From Rhodocollybia butyracea (Eukaryota; Basidiomycota; Agaricomycetes; Agaricales; Omphalotaceae), in the NCBI GenBank assembly GCA_015501585.1, contig JADNRY010000088.1:1-64000 (forward strand): a stretch of 64,000 bases of DNA. The letters run 5' to 3'. Below the pieces are notes generated by a model that was given only the letters and a program-made list of their open reading frames with translations, ran no database searches and was not told the DNA's origin. The first letter of the stretch is position 1. Each line of letters starts with the position of its first letter. Shown here one piece after another: positions 46,601 through 57,715 of the stretch. The position numbers and the translations under genes are program-made.

Positions 46601-47891
46601 TCAGTACCTCTCGCATGGCTTTTGGTGTCTTGCACCGTTGCAGCACAGTTACCTGACAGTCAACCCAACGGAACCTTTGAAATATCAAGTTAGTCACAAG
46701 GCAGTTCAATATGTTAGAGTCCTTACTGTCCCTGGGCACCTTCAGTTAAATGATTGATTATTTCAGTATAGAGTTCTGGTTTCAGTTTGCGAGAGCCAAG
46801 TTTGTCCTCCAGGTATTTGGCAATATCCTGACGAAAAAATTGTGTATCATCCAGGTGGATATACCAGGAAACATCATAACCTGTCTCAGCCAAATATCGA
46901 CTTGTTATAGCTATGCAGAGGTTCTTTTTAAGATGGGCAAGATGATTGAAAACATCAATTGCCTCACTGCATTCATCCATGGCATCCAGCACAAGGTATA
47001 CTGGGCTTAAGTCTTTGGAAACAAGTTCTAAAGTAGCACTTAGTTCTGCTATAGTAGGCTCCATAAGGCCCTGGTTGGAGCTTTGATACAGCTTATACAA
47101 GGCTGGATGAACTTTTTCTTGCCTTGTACCCATTTGGAGCAAAAGAGACTGAAGGAGGCCTTGAGCATTAGTCTTAGTGTGTGAGTTATCACGGTTATCA
47201 AAATAGTAGTAGCAGCACAGTAGTGCTGGATTACCCCTTAGTTGCTGAATAATGGCTGTCCTAAAAAAATCACATGAGATATATCACAAATAAGGTCATA
47301 CTACATACGAAAGGAGTGTTTTGCCTGAGCCCACTAGATGCACCATGATTAGATTTAAAGTCGTTGTGAAAATGAGTCTTACCTTTGCCCTGGATCCATA
47401 AGACTCCAGATGTAGCCTGCTTCCATTTAACAAACTGGAAATCAGAGAATATCCACTCTCCAGTACCAGGTGTTCTCAGTTTGGAGGCTGCTACAAAATT
47501 TGTAGAGGGATTAGGCGCATTAAACCATTTTCGGATATCGGACACATCATTGGTATCTTCAATGCAAGTGTTAATTTAAAATATCAATAAGAACAGGCAA
47601 GATGCACTCACTCCAGGTATGATAGTTGTTCTGGATGTTCTGGATGTTGGTTGTTGCTTGAAATTGCGGCTTTACCATAGTAAAGTTGGAAGCCCCAGCA
47701 AACATGCTATCGGAAGTTGTAAGCTGGATTTACGAAAAGAGACAAATCATGTCATGTATACTTACCTGCCCGGTCTATCTACGCCAGCCTGAAGGTTGTC
47801 TTGCTGCTCTCTGATCACGACGATCAGCACTGTACTGATGACTGCGAGGTAAAACTTACCTGAAATTTGTGTCGGATGAAGGTTCATTCAT
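43662..47891 (-). CDS. NACHT-ankyrin NLR-like protein, intact (gene 2)
   Basis: Seven exons with consensus splice sites: 47,860-47,891 (ATG at 47,891), 47,766-47,810, 47,612-47,706, 47,383-47,556, 47,309-47,333, 46,727-47,260 and 43,662-46,674. They total 3,918 bases, exactly 1,305 residues plus TGA. Introns are 48-59 bp. The N-terminal leader contains FAGASNFTMVKPQF. The P-loop GKVGSGKT is assembled across intron 4 at about residue 120, and Walker B is VYLVLDAMDECSE near residue 210. A winged-helix-like linker follows (KLPKTLEETYTLAIERMNE, LAHNSVKEFLT). From about residue 576 there are 22 ankyrin units of 33 residues, very alike (DVNAQGGxYGNALQAASxxGxxDIVQLLLEHxA). STAND proteins of this layout are NLR-like sensors in fungi. 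The ligand is unknown, and no N-terminal effector domain is recognised. Expression cannot be judged. Confidence 0.9.
43674..45857 (-). repeat. 22 tandem 99-bp ankyrin-coding units
   Basis: Units repeat every 99 bp with high identity. Conserved positions are DVNAQGG, YGNALQAA and IVQLLLEH. Variable positions cluster after QGG (K, Q, Y, H, E or C), in the SxxGxxD turn and at the end of the unit. The opposite strand shows spurious long open frames because of the same periodicity. Confidence 0.9.
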
Positions 47892-49778
47892 GGTGGTAAG
47901 AAATCAAAAGGGAACAGATCAGGAACAGATAGCAGTTCGAAAGGCTGATCTGCCACGCGTAGGTCAATGTAATACCGGCACGATGTCACCGAAGCTTAGC
48001 GCTTAACTCTCAATTGAAAATTAGTCGGCTGCCTTAAGCCCATTCCCAGCTTTCTTTCTTTGCTTCTTTGTTTTTTTACCGGCTCGAAGACCTGGGGAAA
48101 TGTTCGGAACGTCCTGCGTATTATTTTTCTGCGCTCAAGAGTGCTAGTGAAGCCAAGGCGATTTCTTGGACATATGACGGTACGTGAAACAGCGTGTACG
48201 CTCTTGCGGCGTTTGATTGCTATTAGTATTCCTCTTCAGTACTTTAGTTCTCGTGAATTCCTTTTTAACTCTCGGATGCGTGTCCCCAGTCATAGCGCTA
48301 CAAACACGAAGCACCGAAACCAGTACCCAAGCATACAAGCGGTAATGAATCCGACAAAGCAACTATTCGGCGGGCCCGTCGTTCCCTTTCCTTCATCCAG
48401 CTCAAATTTGTACACTTTCCCTCGCTGTACACCCGACAAACATAACACCTACTACCTGCATTTCATCTTATTGCGACTTTCCAATTCGGGTCGGGCACGA
48501 CAGTGCAATCTTGCTCTAAGCCAAAATTCTCAAACAACCCCTTCCTCCACTCTAACTCAACGATCGAGTCCTTTCCTCTATAATATTAACACTTCACCTA
48601 CACCTACACCAATGTTTGTACGCGCCTCCCAAAACCGTAAAGAGCACACCAGATATCCCTTATCTCTGCGTCAGTCTCCTCGACCTGCTCCGGTTGCTTT
48701 GTTCCCTCGCCCGATGTGTTGGATAATAAAATAGAACACGATATTACCACTTGGGATAATATATAGCACAACGGCAGAATAAAGTGAAAAGCACAATATA
48801 TTCCGTTTGCCCCCTACAGCACTGAGAGAGGGGCAATCGGATGAGGTAGCGTATATCTAGCTACTGCTTATATACTGGTAATGGGGGTGATAGGAAATAA
48901 GTTGTTCTATTACGGGTTATTTAAACACGGCACATAAATTGACTAAATGGGCAAGATCACCGAGATGCGGATCGACTGCCGCCGCTTGGCTTGAATCGAG
49001 CCAGCTTGTTATTGCTGCCTTTCGCATTGAACGATTCTGTAGTCGACTAGTCTCTTCTCTTGTGCATTCCTGAATCCTGCCACAATAGTAATACTGTTGA
49101 CACTACTTACCTATTGCGTAGTTTGTTTTTAGCAAGTTTTTAGTACAGTGTCCAATCTTCGACTAAGTAGTCTCCCTTGCATTCCATATTTTGATCTGCA
49201 ACCACTTGCCATAACTAGCAACTGCTCTAGGCTCACAGGATAACGGATGTACTGATTGTTGGCAATGGCATCTGCAGGTATCAATAAGCTTTTGAGATTA
49301 GTGTGTGAAAATGGGTGAGATTGAAGCTATTGAGTATGATAGTGACATCTTGTGTTGCGATACTTCATAATATACTACGTCGAATATACGGTATATACAA
49401 TGTACATACCTTGAAGTTTTCTTTACAGGAAAAGTCGTTGAATTGGAAATCAGGATGATTATGTGAAGTAAGTAGCATATCTCTTCAATTCAGAATCTTC
49501 GAGCGTATTGCTGCCTTCTTATCAGCACTTTATGATTGCCATTTACGCGACTTGGAAGTGTGATGGATCTTACACTTGTAAATCCAACGTGTTCGAAAGA
49601 TTGTACACCACTGGCAAGGCTGGCATAGGTACTAAATCGCACTCGTATGCGAGGTGGTAACTGTGTGAGGGCCCACTAAATTGCGTTGCGCGAGGTGGCA
49701 ACTGCCATTCCAGCCGTCCTTAAATTCCCCTTAAATTCACGTGAATTTACCGGCTAGCTTAAATTCAGGCTTTTTTTT
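47892..49778. other. Upstream of NLR gene 2; one uncertain ORF
   Basis: Mostly without recognised genes. A plus-strand frame of 224 codons (48,060-48,734) is rich in Ser, Pro, Arg and Thr and matches no family I know. It ends at a TGTTGGATAAT sequence that could be the start of an LTR, but no partner end was found. The rest to 49,778 shows short frames only. Confidence 0.35.
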
Positions 49779-50236
49779 GTTAGAGTTTTGGTGCTTTATC
49801 CAACTCAGCCATATAACCGGTTGTATGGCTGAGTTGGATATTGCACCAGAACTCTAACAAAACATCTGACTCTGAGAGTACTACCATGTAGTAGTATCTC
49901 AGATCCTATGTCCCTCGGATGTACTCGAGTAGCCGGTTATATGCTGAGTGGGCACCATCCCACTGGTCTACCTTGACTTGGTCAGGTTACTAATTACTGG
50001 CTCAGCGGCTCTTACAACCCGTAGGACTTGAACCCACGACCTCAAGGTAAACCCTCACTCAATCTATCTCAGAGTCAGATGTTTTGTTAGAGTTTTCCGA
50101 GGGACATAGGATCTGAGATACTACTACATGGTAGTACTCTCAGAGTCAGATGTTTTGTTAGAGTTCTGGTGCAATATCCAACTCAGCCATATAACCGGTT
50201 ATATGGCTGAGTTGGATATTGCACCAGAACTCTAAC
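49779..50236. repeat. Nested palindrome with tRNA-like promoter boxes (SINE-like)
   Basis: 50,157-50,236 is a perfect 80-bp palindrome (40-bp arms, no loop) centred on AACCGGTT. 49,779-49,858 is nearly the same palindrome. Between them 49,857-49,918 and 50,096-50,157 are perfect inverted copies, so the whole block folds on itself around a loop at about 49,919-50,095. TGGCTGAGTTGG fits an RNA polymerase III A box (both strands). GGTTCAAGTCCTAC on the minus strand of the loop fits a B box, preceded by an anticodon-arm-like CATCTGACTCTGAGA. This suggests tRNA-derived ancestry. Confidence 0.75.
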
Positions 50237-51549
50237 ATTTTTTCACTTATTGCAGCTTACTGACCTAGAATTCTACTTACTGTGATCAAGATTGACAAGT
50301 ATCAGCCATAAGTCTCACTTCTGGAGCAGAAAGCTCAGAAAGTTTGAATTCTCGCGCAATATGTTGAGTAAGTGTATACTTGCACGTCGTTGTATCCTCG
50401 GTGGTGTCAATAATTTGATACACCGATACTACTGAAGTCGCGTCTTGAGAAAGTCACATGACACGTGTCTTCCAAACGACTCCGCATGTTCCTCCTTCTA
50501 CTCCGTATATCTGATGTTTATGGGTCGACAGCCACATGCCTGAGATGAAAAAAGTCAGCTTTCAAAAACTCCTGCATACTTCACAGCTGGAAGACAACGG
50601 TGGAAAGAAAGGTTTGAAGATATAGTCCTATCCTGGTGTGTCTCCCGCACTGTCTCCCTCGCTGGACTCACAGCTGACAACCAGTAGCAGTAGGCCAGAC
50701 CTTCCAGTAGTTGCAGGATATTACACAGTCAGTCTTGTACCATCAGAGATATGCAGACATCATATCATTTAATGGAACAAGAAGCTAGTACACCTTCAAA
50801 GACGAACAGGTTTATTTTTCCAGAGGCTGGTGTATTCAAAGGTAAGTTTTCTACCAACCAAAAAGATAATTTCTTTTATTTCTCATTAGATGCTCCATCT
50901 ATTCTACACTGAAGTCACTCTGCCAATGGCCGTTACCTCAACAACCTACCTACATGCCTCGAGATCTACTCCTTCTACTCCTGCATGGCGTTGGCTATCT
51001 ATTTACTCTTTCTCGGCGACTAGACTCCACAGCAACGACAGGATGTACGCCATGAGCCCGGTCCACGTCCAGACCCGCATACAGACTTCAGAGTTGCCAG
51101 CTGTTAGAAAGTATGCAGTCGGGACATTTTTGGGATGCTGTGTGTTCACGGTGTCCCAATGCTCCAACTCTGACATGCTTATCCATGGGCTTGCCATCGA
51201 CATGTTGGTGCTGTCACTTGGAAATCACATATCTTTTCCCAGTTCTCGCAGCCAGACCATTCATCATTGTGACGTGTGCAGCCGCTGTGCCTGTTTGTTC
51301 AAGCACTGCCAGGGACAAGTAGGAGACCGCTCAAACATGTAATACTGCTTTATTTATTCAATCATTGTATTACTTCCTCATCGTTCCTGTATGTACATAT
51401 AAACTGCTATCTACTACTGAAGACATAACCTAAGGACTTTTTCCTATCAGTACCCTCTAAATCATAGCTCACTTCTGGAGCTAACATACAAAAACTTGGT
51501 GAATCGTGGCAATATGAAACCTGCTGCACTGAAGTGATCGACTAAATAT
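50237..51549. other. No recognised gene
   Basis: A plus-strand frame of 150 codons at 50,890-51,342 and an overlapping minus-strand frame (51,003-51,203) are the longest. Neither shows a known motif, so neither is called. Confidence 0.4.
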
Positions 51550-51579
51550 TTGTTTTATCTCACTTCTCTATTTATTCCG

Positions 51580-53959
51580 ATGGGCTCAAAAAATCTCAGT
51601 GCGAAGAAAACCTCTAAAAGCAAGAAATCTTCTGTTAATTCAACTCGAAAAACCTTTTCTACGCTTCGCAAAGAAACAGCAAAGAACGCAAAAGGAATAC
51701 GGTCTGGAAATACTAATATGGCATACAATGGTATTATCAAAAGGACACGGAATTGGCTGAAGGATTTTATTGAAGGACAAAACCTTGCACAAACAAAGAG
51801 TGAGGAGGTCAAAGTGGACAGTGGCTTTGAAGAGTCTGTGGACCTGGAAATGGATCCCAAGTTCAGCACATGTCTTGAGGATACTCCAGTCAAATGTACG
51901 CCCGAAGCACTTGCCATGTTCATGAGCTGGAAATGCTTTGACGAGGAGAAGGGAAAGTTGACAGCTGAACAAATACATGCTGGATGGAAGCACCATTACA
52001 AACTTCTGTGTGTGATAACTATGATCCTTATTTCTGTCCATTGAACTGATGCCTTTAGTGATGGAGACAAGTATCATGGGCCCTGGAAATATGATACACT
52101 GGCCAATGAATGGATCGGAAATCCCTGTGATTCAGCAACAGTAATGGATATGCTCGAGGCCTGTAAACGCAAAGACGGCGAATCAGAACGACATCATTCC
52201 AAACCAATGAACATAGTTCTGATGGAAAAGGTCTACTCTTGGTCAATTGTGGTCTGTCCCGATGACTACCTTGTTGAAGATGCTGTATCACTTGCATTCA
52301 AAATGCGACATTTACGATATCGTGCGTTTGCTTCAGTTGGCTTCACGATATGGACACGGTAAGTCAACTGTCATAGGAATGCCTACCTTGAAATTTTTCA
52401 CCATTCACAGAAACGCTGAAACAAGCCACCTTCAAGCAAAACATATCGATCTTCACCCTCTTCCTCGGCCAGGCGCCACACCAACTGATCCACCATTCGT
52501 TTAACTGAACCTCCGAGATCATAAGAATTGGCAAAAGAAGGAAGGCAAGAATGAAACTCAACTTAGTGGTATTCAGCTCCGATGTTCAACCTATAATATC
52601 ACAAAAGCTGACAGTTTTTTTAGGACATCAGTACAATTGCTACCCCCAGAAGAATCGTGCAATCTGTGTATATACGCATCTTCAAATATGGATGTCATTC
52701 AGTGAAATACACATCCTGTGACGGAAGTATGAACCTGATGATTTTATTTTTCCAACTATCAATGCAAACGGGGTCAGCGTCCAATCAAGACAGCCAATCA
52801 CACCTGAAGCCGTCCAGAAAATGATTACTGAATTTACGCACTCTGCAGGGCTTACTGGAGCATTTACCACACATTGCTTCCGTCGGGGAGGAGCACAATT
52901 TAGGTTCATGTTTGCTCCCATTGGTGAGAGATGGACCCTTGCATGAATTCGTTGGTGGGGAGGATGGGCGCCAAATGAAAAGGTATCTACTGACCATCTT
53001 TACAAGTACTTGTCATGTGTTCGGGGCTAACTGTCATAATAATATAGCGCGACACGCTAATTCGGTGAGCTCAACATGTATGAAGAAGATCACAGTGATG
53101 CTTTGGCCCCCCTAGATCGCAGGGCTTCTGAGTCCCATGCCGGCGAGGCTGCAGAGATGTCTCCACTCAGTACTTCTGAAGGTCTTGCACTCTTCAAACA
53201 AGTTGATCAGAGTATCAAGACCCAGTTCAGTGTAGCTTTTCCTCACCTCACTGCAGGAGGGAGCTTTGTCTCTAGTTCACAGCCATTTCTTCCCTCTTCA
53301 CTTCCAGTCCCACATCAGCAGTTTTCCTATGGATATTCACACTTCGCAGCTCCTTTTTCCACAGTGTATCATTCTCCCATTCCTTTTTTGCAAACCCACT
53401 CGCATCAGTTTCCCGTTTCCGCTCTCAGCTTTTCAAGCACCTCCAATTTTGCATCAAAGACTTTTCGGGCATCTTATGCAACCAGTCCCTCCAAGGCAGC
53501 TTATTCGCAATTAGCAACTACAGGTCCTCTGAAGTCAGGTACTAGTAGCATCTTACTACCAGGCTTAGCTAATCTTCCTGTCATTCCAAAAATCTCTCCT
53601 GGTCCCGATGCATGGAAACAGGTTGTTCTCGACTGGGATATGACAGATCCATGCGCGACCATCACTATGCGCTGAAGGACTGGAAGCCTGAGTGGGCAAA
53701 AGAAACAAGACTTTCAACTCATCATGGTCAGCGTAGGATGATCGCACTTGAATTCATTGATGTGTTTGTGTATTCCTTCTCTTACTGTTACTTGCTGTGC
53801 TAAATCACTATCAGTTTTGGGCGAAATGAGGCAGCTTTTGTTGCAGCATACCCGATGCACGGCATTCAGCAGTTGGTGCTGGCCATTCGACGCTCACACC
53901 AGAATCAAGGATTAGCAAAACGGCGTAGGGGAAAGCACTCTACATTATCGTCTGATTAA
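51580..53959 (+). pseudogene. Tyrosine recombinase (Crypton-related), inactivated
   Basis: The start MGSKNLSAKKTSKSKK leads to a basic then acidic N-terminus and a core-binding-like region (AMFMSWKCFDEEKGKL...GWKHHYKLL). An intron at 52,008-52,058 follows, then VVCPDDYLVEDAVSLAFKMRHLRYRAF and a second intron from about 52,358. The catalytic part has PDDFIFPTINANG, the HxxR box in FTTHCFRRGGAQ (about 52,863-52,890) and WWGGWAPNEK, then after another intron RDTLIR. A disordered Ser/Pro region and a conserved C-terminus (RNEAAFVAAYP...) end at 53,959. In-frame stops include TAA at 52,502 and TGA at 52,944. After RDTLIR the sequence skips about ten bases, shifting the frame and removing the Tyr that should follow. 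I recall similar multicopy recombinases in Agaricomycetes. Not functional here. Confidence 0.72.
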
Positions 53960-55590
53960 TTTTGACAGTAACATACTAGTTTTCAAACAAGCTACAGTAC
54001 AATATATCAAGTTTAATACTACTACTACACACCGAGGACTTAAGTTTAAACTTCTCATTGGACACGAACTACTACTACAACACTGAGACTAAATTAAACA
54101 AGGTGCACAAACTACATTGACATTGCATGATGACTGTCCTAGTCCTAGTCAGGTAAGCGACTCGAGACTCAGCGAGGATACGAAGACCAGGCCAGACAGG
54201 TGCAGGAGAAAATTTCATCCAATGGTAAACACCCATGCAATGCAAACGAAACAAGCGGCATCGCGAATAGCTTCAGGGGCAGGCTGGGCCTTTGTTTGGT
54301 CACAGAAGGGGAGCGTAGCCTGTTTAGCTATTCGGAGTGCCACTATGTCTGTTGAGGTGCTTGAAGGTGTTTGGATGTATGAAATGGCCCGTATGGTGTA
54401 AGCACTAGATAGAAAGAAAAAAACCAGGATGAAAATCAGGCTCTTCATCCACAGAGAATCGCGACAGGCTCACCAATAAACATGCCAGCACAGCACATCC
54501 CAGTCTACCTACTCAGTACTCGAAGTCCACTCATGGCTCCTCTTTCAGTCTGCTTGAATCGTTGGCTTAACAATGGGAGGCTCAACTGTGGGCCTGCATA
54601 TCCTATCAGATTCACCCAGTAAAGCCAGCTGAAAACCCCCACCTTTATAGGTTTCTGCCAAGTGTGTATCTACTATCCAGTGGCAGAATGAATCTATGGA
54701 GGCACAAAAAGAATGAGCATGATGAGAGCCCAACATAAGACCTGTACTCACCAGGAAAAGCAATGGCAGACCTGCATCAAGGCAAAAAAAAAAAAGAAAA
54801 AACTATCAGGCTCAAAGACAAAGCTACAGGGGAAAGAGAGTACTGTACCATAGGGCCGACATGAGCAACCATTGACGCGAGAACAGAGAGGAAGAGAAAG
54901 CATGAATGCGCAATGAAAGGAAAAGAGGAGAAAGAAAGGACGCTAGCAGCGGCAAACTGAGTGGGCACGTGAAAGGGGCCGGGTCAAACCGCTCTCATGA
55001 TTTATAGAAAGGATGCCGAAACTGAATCAGTGACATCAGGCGAACCAGTGGCGACCGCGGGAACAACATTTTAAATTCTCAGCAATAAGTACGTGTAAGT
55101 ACGTGTCAATAATGAGTGTGAGATAACTATGAGCTTGATCAATCATAACAATGATACTGATATCTTGTGATATACAACACGATGCCAGTGGCATTGTATA
55201 ATAATCGCTTCACCAACCTACCGTCTCTCCCGCTCATGTGTGCTCCGGGACCAAGTATGCCTATGTGCTAGCACTATGGGATCTTCCTCTAGATACGTTG
55301 CATAGCTGGGTATGTGAATTAACTGGATCTGGCACTACAATACCATCAAGGTGGTGTTGCGGGCGGGCATGCAGCGGGAGAAGCCGGAAGACTGTCTGAT
55401 GTTGGTATAGATAGATAGCAGATGACCAGACTTCACGTCGTAAAAGATACTCACGTCTAGTATGTGAATATTATAGAACAAACATCCCGCTGCCCAACGG
55501 TGCATTTGCCCTTGAACAAATGTTTGATTATATAGTTGTAGATCTGAGGCGAGGGGGAGGAATCAGATAGACAACACAGCCGGCTCTCGA
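53960..55590. other. No recognised gene
   Basis: Only short overlapping frames on both strands, none with a recognisable domain. A poly-A run is at 54,785-54,805. Confidence 0.45.
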
Positions 55591-55599
55591 TCTCAAAGA

Positions 55600-56280
55600 T
55601 TGCCACGAAAACTTATTATTGCCAAGCAACTCTTCTCCATCGGGTCCTTGCTCAACTCAGTTAGCCAATGTCCTTCATCTTACACAAACACAGGAGAGCA
55701 TTGCCGTAGTCTCCGATGCATTGAAAAAGTTTGGTTTGGGCAACTTTTCTTTGCTAACCACCAGACAGTTAGTCTGGCCACCGTCTCAATAGATAGCCTG
55801 GTATCACATTACACTTCCTTTCCCTTCAATCAGTTTGGTTTATCCAATGGGATTTGCCGACAAAGGCTTCGTGACGGAGAAAAAGAAACCGACCGAAAAG
55901 AGCACTTCCGCGTCAATAAAGACACCGTTGTTCTCTCCAACGCTTGCGACGTCGCCGAAATCACGCACAATATGAAAGCAGTTAATCAAACTAGATAGGC
56001 ATAAGGCTCTTGAAAGTGAAAAAAGACACTTACTGAAGCAGAACAAGGCCGTTACCAATTACCAATAATATATATCTTCGCTCTCGTGAAGAAGGCAGCA
56101 AGAGGCAAATAAATAACAGCGAATACAGCAGTTCGAACCAAAGAGGTTAGCACAGTTAATTACGGTCACAAGCCGTGAGGTGCTACGAGTCTGAGGTGCT
56201 GCAGTTCTCCCGTTATGACGGTGATATGTCGACTCTGGGCTATGCATAAAATGCTACTATGAAGCTGAATACCTCACACC
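55600..56280 (+). pseudogene. Fragments of a multicopy gene family, copy 2
   Basis: Around 55,860-56,070 one frame reads EKKKPTEKSTSAS, then a stop, then a Lys/Glu/Leu-rich helix (RHKALESEKRHLLKQNKAVT) suggestive of a coiled coil. 56,090-56,210 matches the fragment at about 34,110-34,240 (AACAGCGAATAC, CTACGAGTCTGAGGTGCTGC). No intact frame remains. The family is unknown to me. Confidence 0.4.
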
Positions 56281-56536
56281 AACACCAACACACACCAAAG
56301 ATTAACATGAGTTCAAGGGGTTATCATTGAACAAGTCAGAATTCTTATTGCAAGTACATACATCTGCATCATATTTACAAGGTTGTGATAGATTTTCTGT
56401 CTCGAGATTCTAACAAACTCGGGCATGCTTTAATCTTTATCTTTCAATTGCCTGAACTTAGACTTTACACTAAAAGTACAATTGACAGAGAGAGTATGCG
56501 CTACTCACAACACTCTCACTGCTATTAACTTTCTGG

Positions 56537-56541
56537 AGCAT
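56537..56541 (+). repeat. 5-bp target duplication of solo LTR (left)
   Basis: AGCAT, repeated exactly at 57,711-57,715. Confidence 0.8.
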
Positions 56542-56734
56542 TGTTATGACTCGATCAATAGTCTCGTCCAAACCTTCACAGTATGTAACTCAGCAGTAAA
56601 AATGATAAGAGAAATTAATGAGATTATAGAGCAAGCCTTTCCGTTTGTTGAAACCGCTAGGCAAAAAATATATACTCAAACAACTAGGCTCAAGTAAAGT
56701 TAGTAACTAGTTTGTAATACAAAACTCACAGAAG

Positions 56735-57092
56735 TTATTATTTGGAGATAGCTCGACAAATAATAATATGATTACCCTCGGAGATAGCTCAACAAGCAGT
56801 AATATGAATCAGAACTAGTACTCGGAGATGGCTCAACAAGTAGTAGTGAGTGTGGTGTCTAGTACTCGGAGATAGCTCAACAAGTAATAGTGAGTGTGGT
56901 GTCTAGTACTCGGAGATAGCTCAACAAGTAATAGGAAGTTGCAACTCGGAGATAGCTCAACAAGTGGCAATTAAAGAAGTATTCACTAGGAGATAGCTCA
57001 ACAGGTGAATGTTAGTGGATACAACTTGGAGTTAGCTCAACAAGATGTATAAATGTGTATTGTAGCTTGGAGATAGCTCAACAAGATACAAT
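56735..57092. repeat. Nine hairpins with conserved loop core and covarying stems
   Basis: The core GGAGATAGCTCAACA (variants in the ATAG part) occurs at 56,744, 56,780, 56,824, 56,868, 56,912, 56,948, 56,989, 57,028 and 57,069, a step of 36-44 bp. Each core is flanked by a different pair of complementary arms: TTATTATTT/AAATAATAA, ATTAC/GTAAT, CTAGTACT/AGTAGTAG, TTGC/GCAA, ATTCAC/GTGAAT, ATACA/TGTAT and ATTGTA/TACAAT. Within the core GAG and CTC can also pair, leaving a four-base loop. Confidence 0.85.
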
Positions 57093-57224
57093 GAGTTGGT
57101 CTGGTGATTCACACAAGTGATAACAGCAAACAAGTGGGGGTTTGGATTTAAGAAAAATAATACGTCTAACGTACATTGGTAAATCTAGACTACTTATATA
57201 CTGTGCAATGTGTACTAGTTAGGA

Positions 57225-57545
57225 AATGCTGTGGAATGACTAGATTTGAGTCATAACTGCGGAAATACTGTGGATGAGTCAGTCTGACTATGTAATGCTG
57301 TGCAATGACTAATATTGAGTCATGTATGCGGAACCGTAGTTGACTCAGATATCTGGCTGTGCAATGACTGATATTGAGTCATTGATGTAAAGAGGCTATG
57401 CAATGATGTCATAGCTGTGGAGCAGTGATGTGATATCATAACTGCGGAGCAATGGAATGACATCATGATTGTGGAGTAGCAAGATGACATCATAGTTGTG
57501 GAGCTAGAATGATGTCATGACTGTGCAGACTGTGCAGTGACTGTT
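57225..57545. promoter_or_regulatory. Array of bZIP-type palindromes in the LTR's U3
   Basis: About eight units each hold a palindrome of the type TGACTNNNNTTGAGTCA, ATGATGTCAT or ATGACATCAT, followed by (C/T)(T/A)G(C/T)GGA. The TGACTCA and TGATGTCA cores resemble AP-1/Gcn4 and CRE-like sites. They lie upstream of the minus-strand TATA box. Confidence 0.55.
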
Positions 57546-57715
57546 AAAGATCATTCTGGTGTTCTGGAAGAATGTGTGCAGCATTAACCCAAATGGTGTT
57601 GAATAACTAATGAATGTAAAATGTTAAGTAGAAGTATTAATGATAGTGTTCATAGTTGGTTACAGAAGAAAAAAGATTGGGTGTATAGGATTTAGATCCG
57701 GGTCATAACAAGCAT

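Larger units (their letters stand above)
56542..57710 (-). mobile_element. Solo LTR (1,169 bp) of an LTR retrotransposon
   Basis: It starts TGTTATGACTCGATC and ends GATCCGGGTCATAACA, an inverted TG..CA terminus, with AGCAT on both sides. On the minus strand a TATATAAG box at about 57,200-57,193 and palindromic upstream elements (57,225-57,545) look like U3. That would place the hairpin array at 56,735-57,092 in R-U5. Orientation is inferred from the TATA box only. Confidence 0.75.

Noticed and set aside
48720..49200. Possible solo LTR starting TGTTGGATAAT
   Set aside because: No matching CA end, duplication or second copy was found.
49919..50095. Functional tRNA gene
   Set aside because: A-box and B-box-like sequences exist, but no cloverleaf with acceptor pairing could be built, and the region is rearranged.
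54117..54401. 94-codon plus-strand frame and overlapping minus-strand frame
   Set aside because: No domain, no intron structure and mutual overlap; likely chance.
56735..57092. CRISPR-like array
   Set aside because: The spacing and repeats recall one, but the locus is eukaryotic, the intervals are paired stem arms, and it lies within an LTR with its own duplication.
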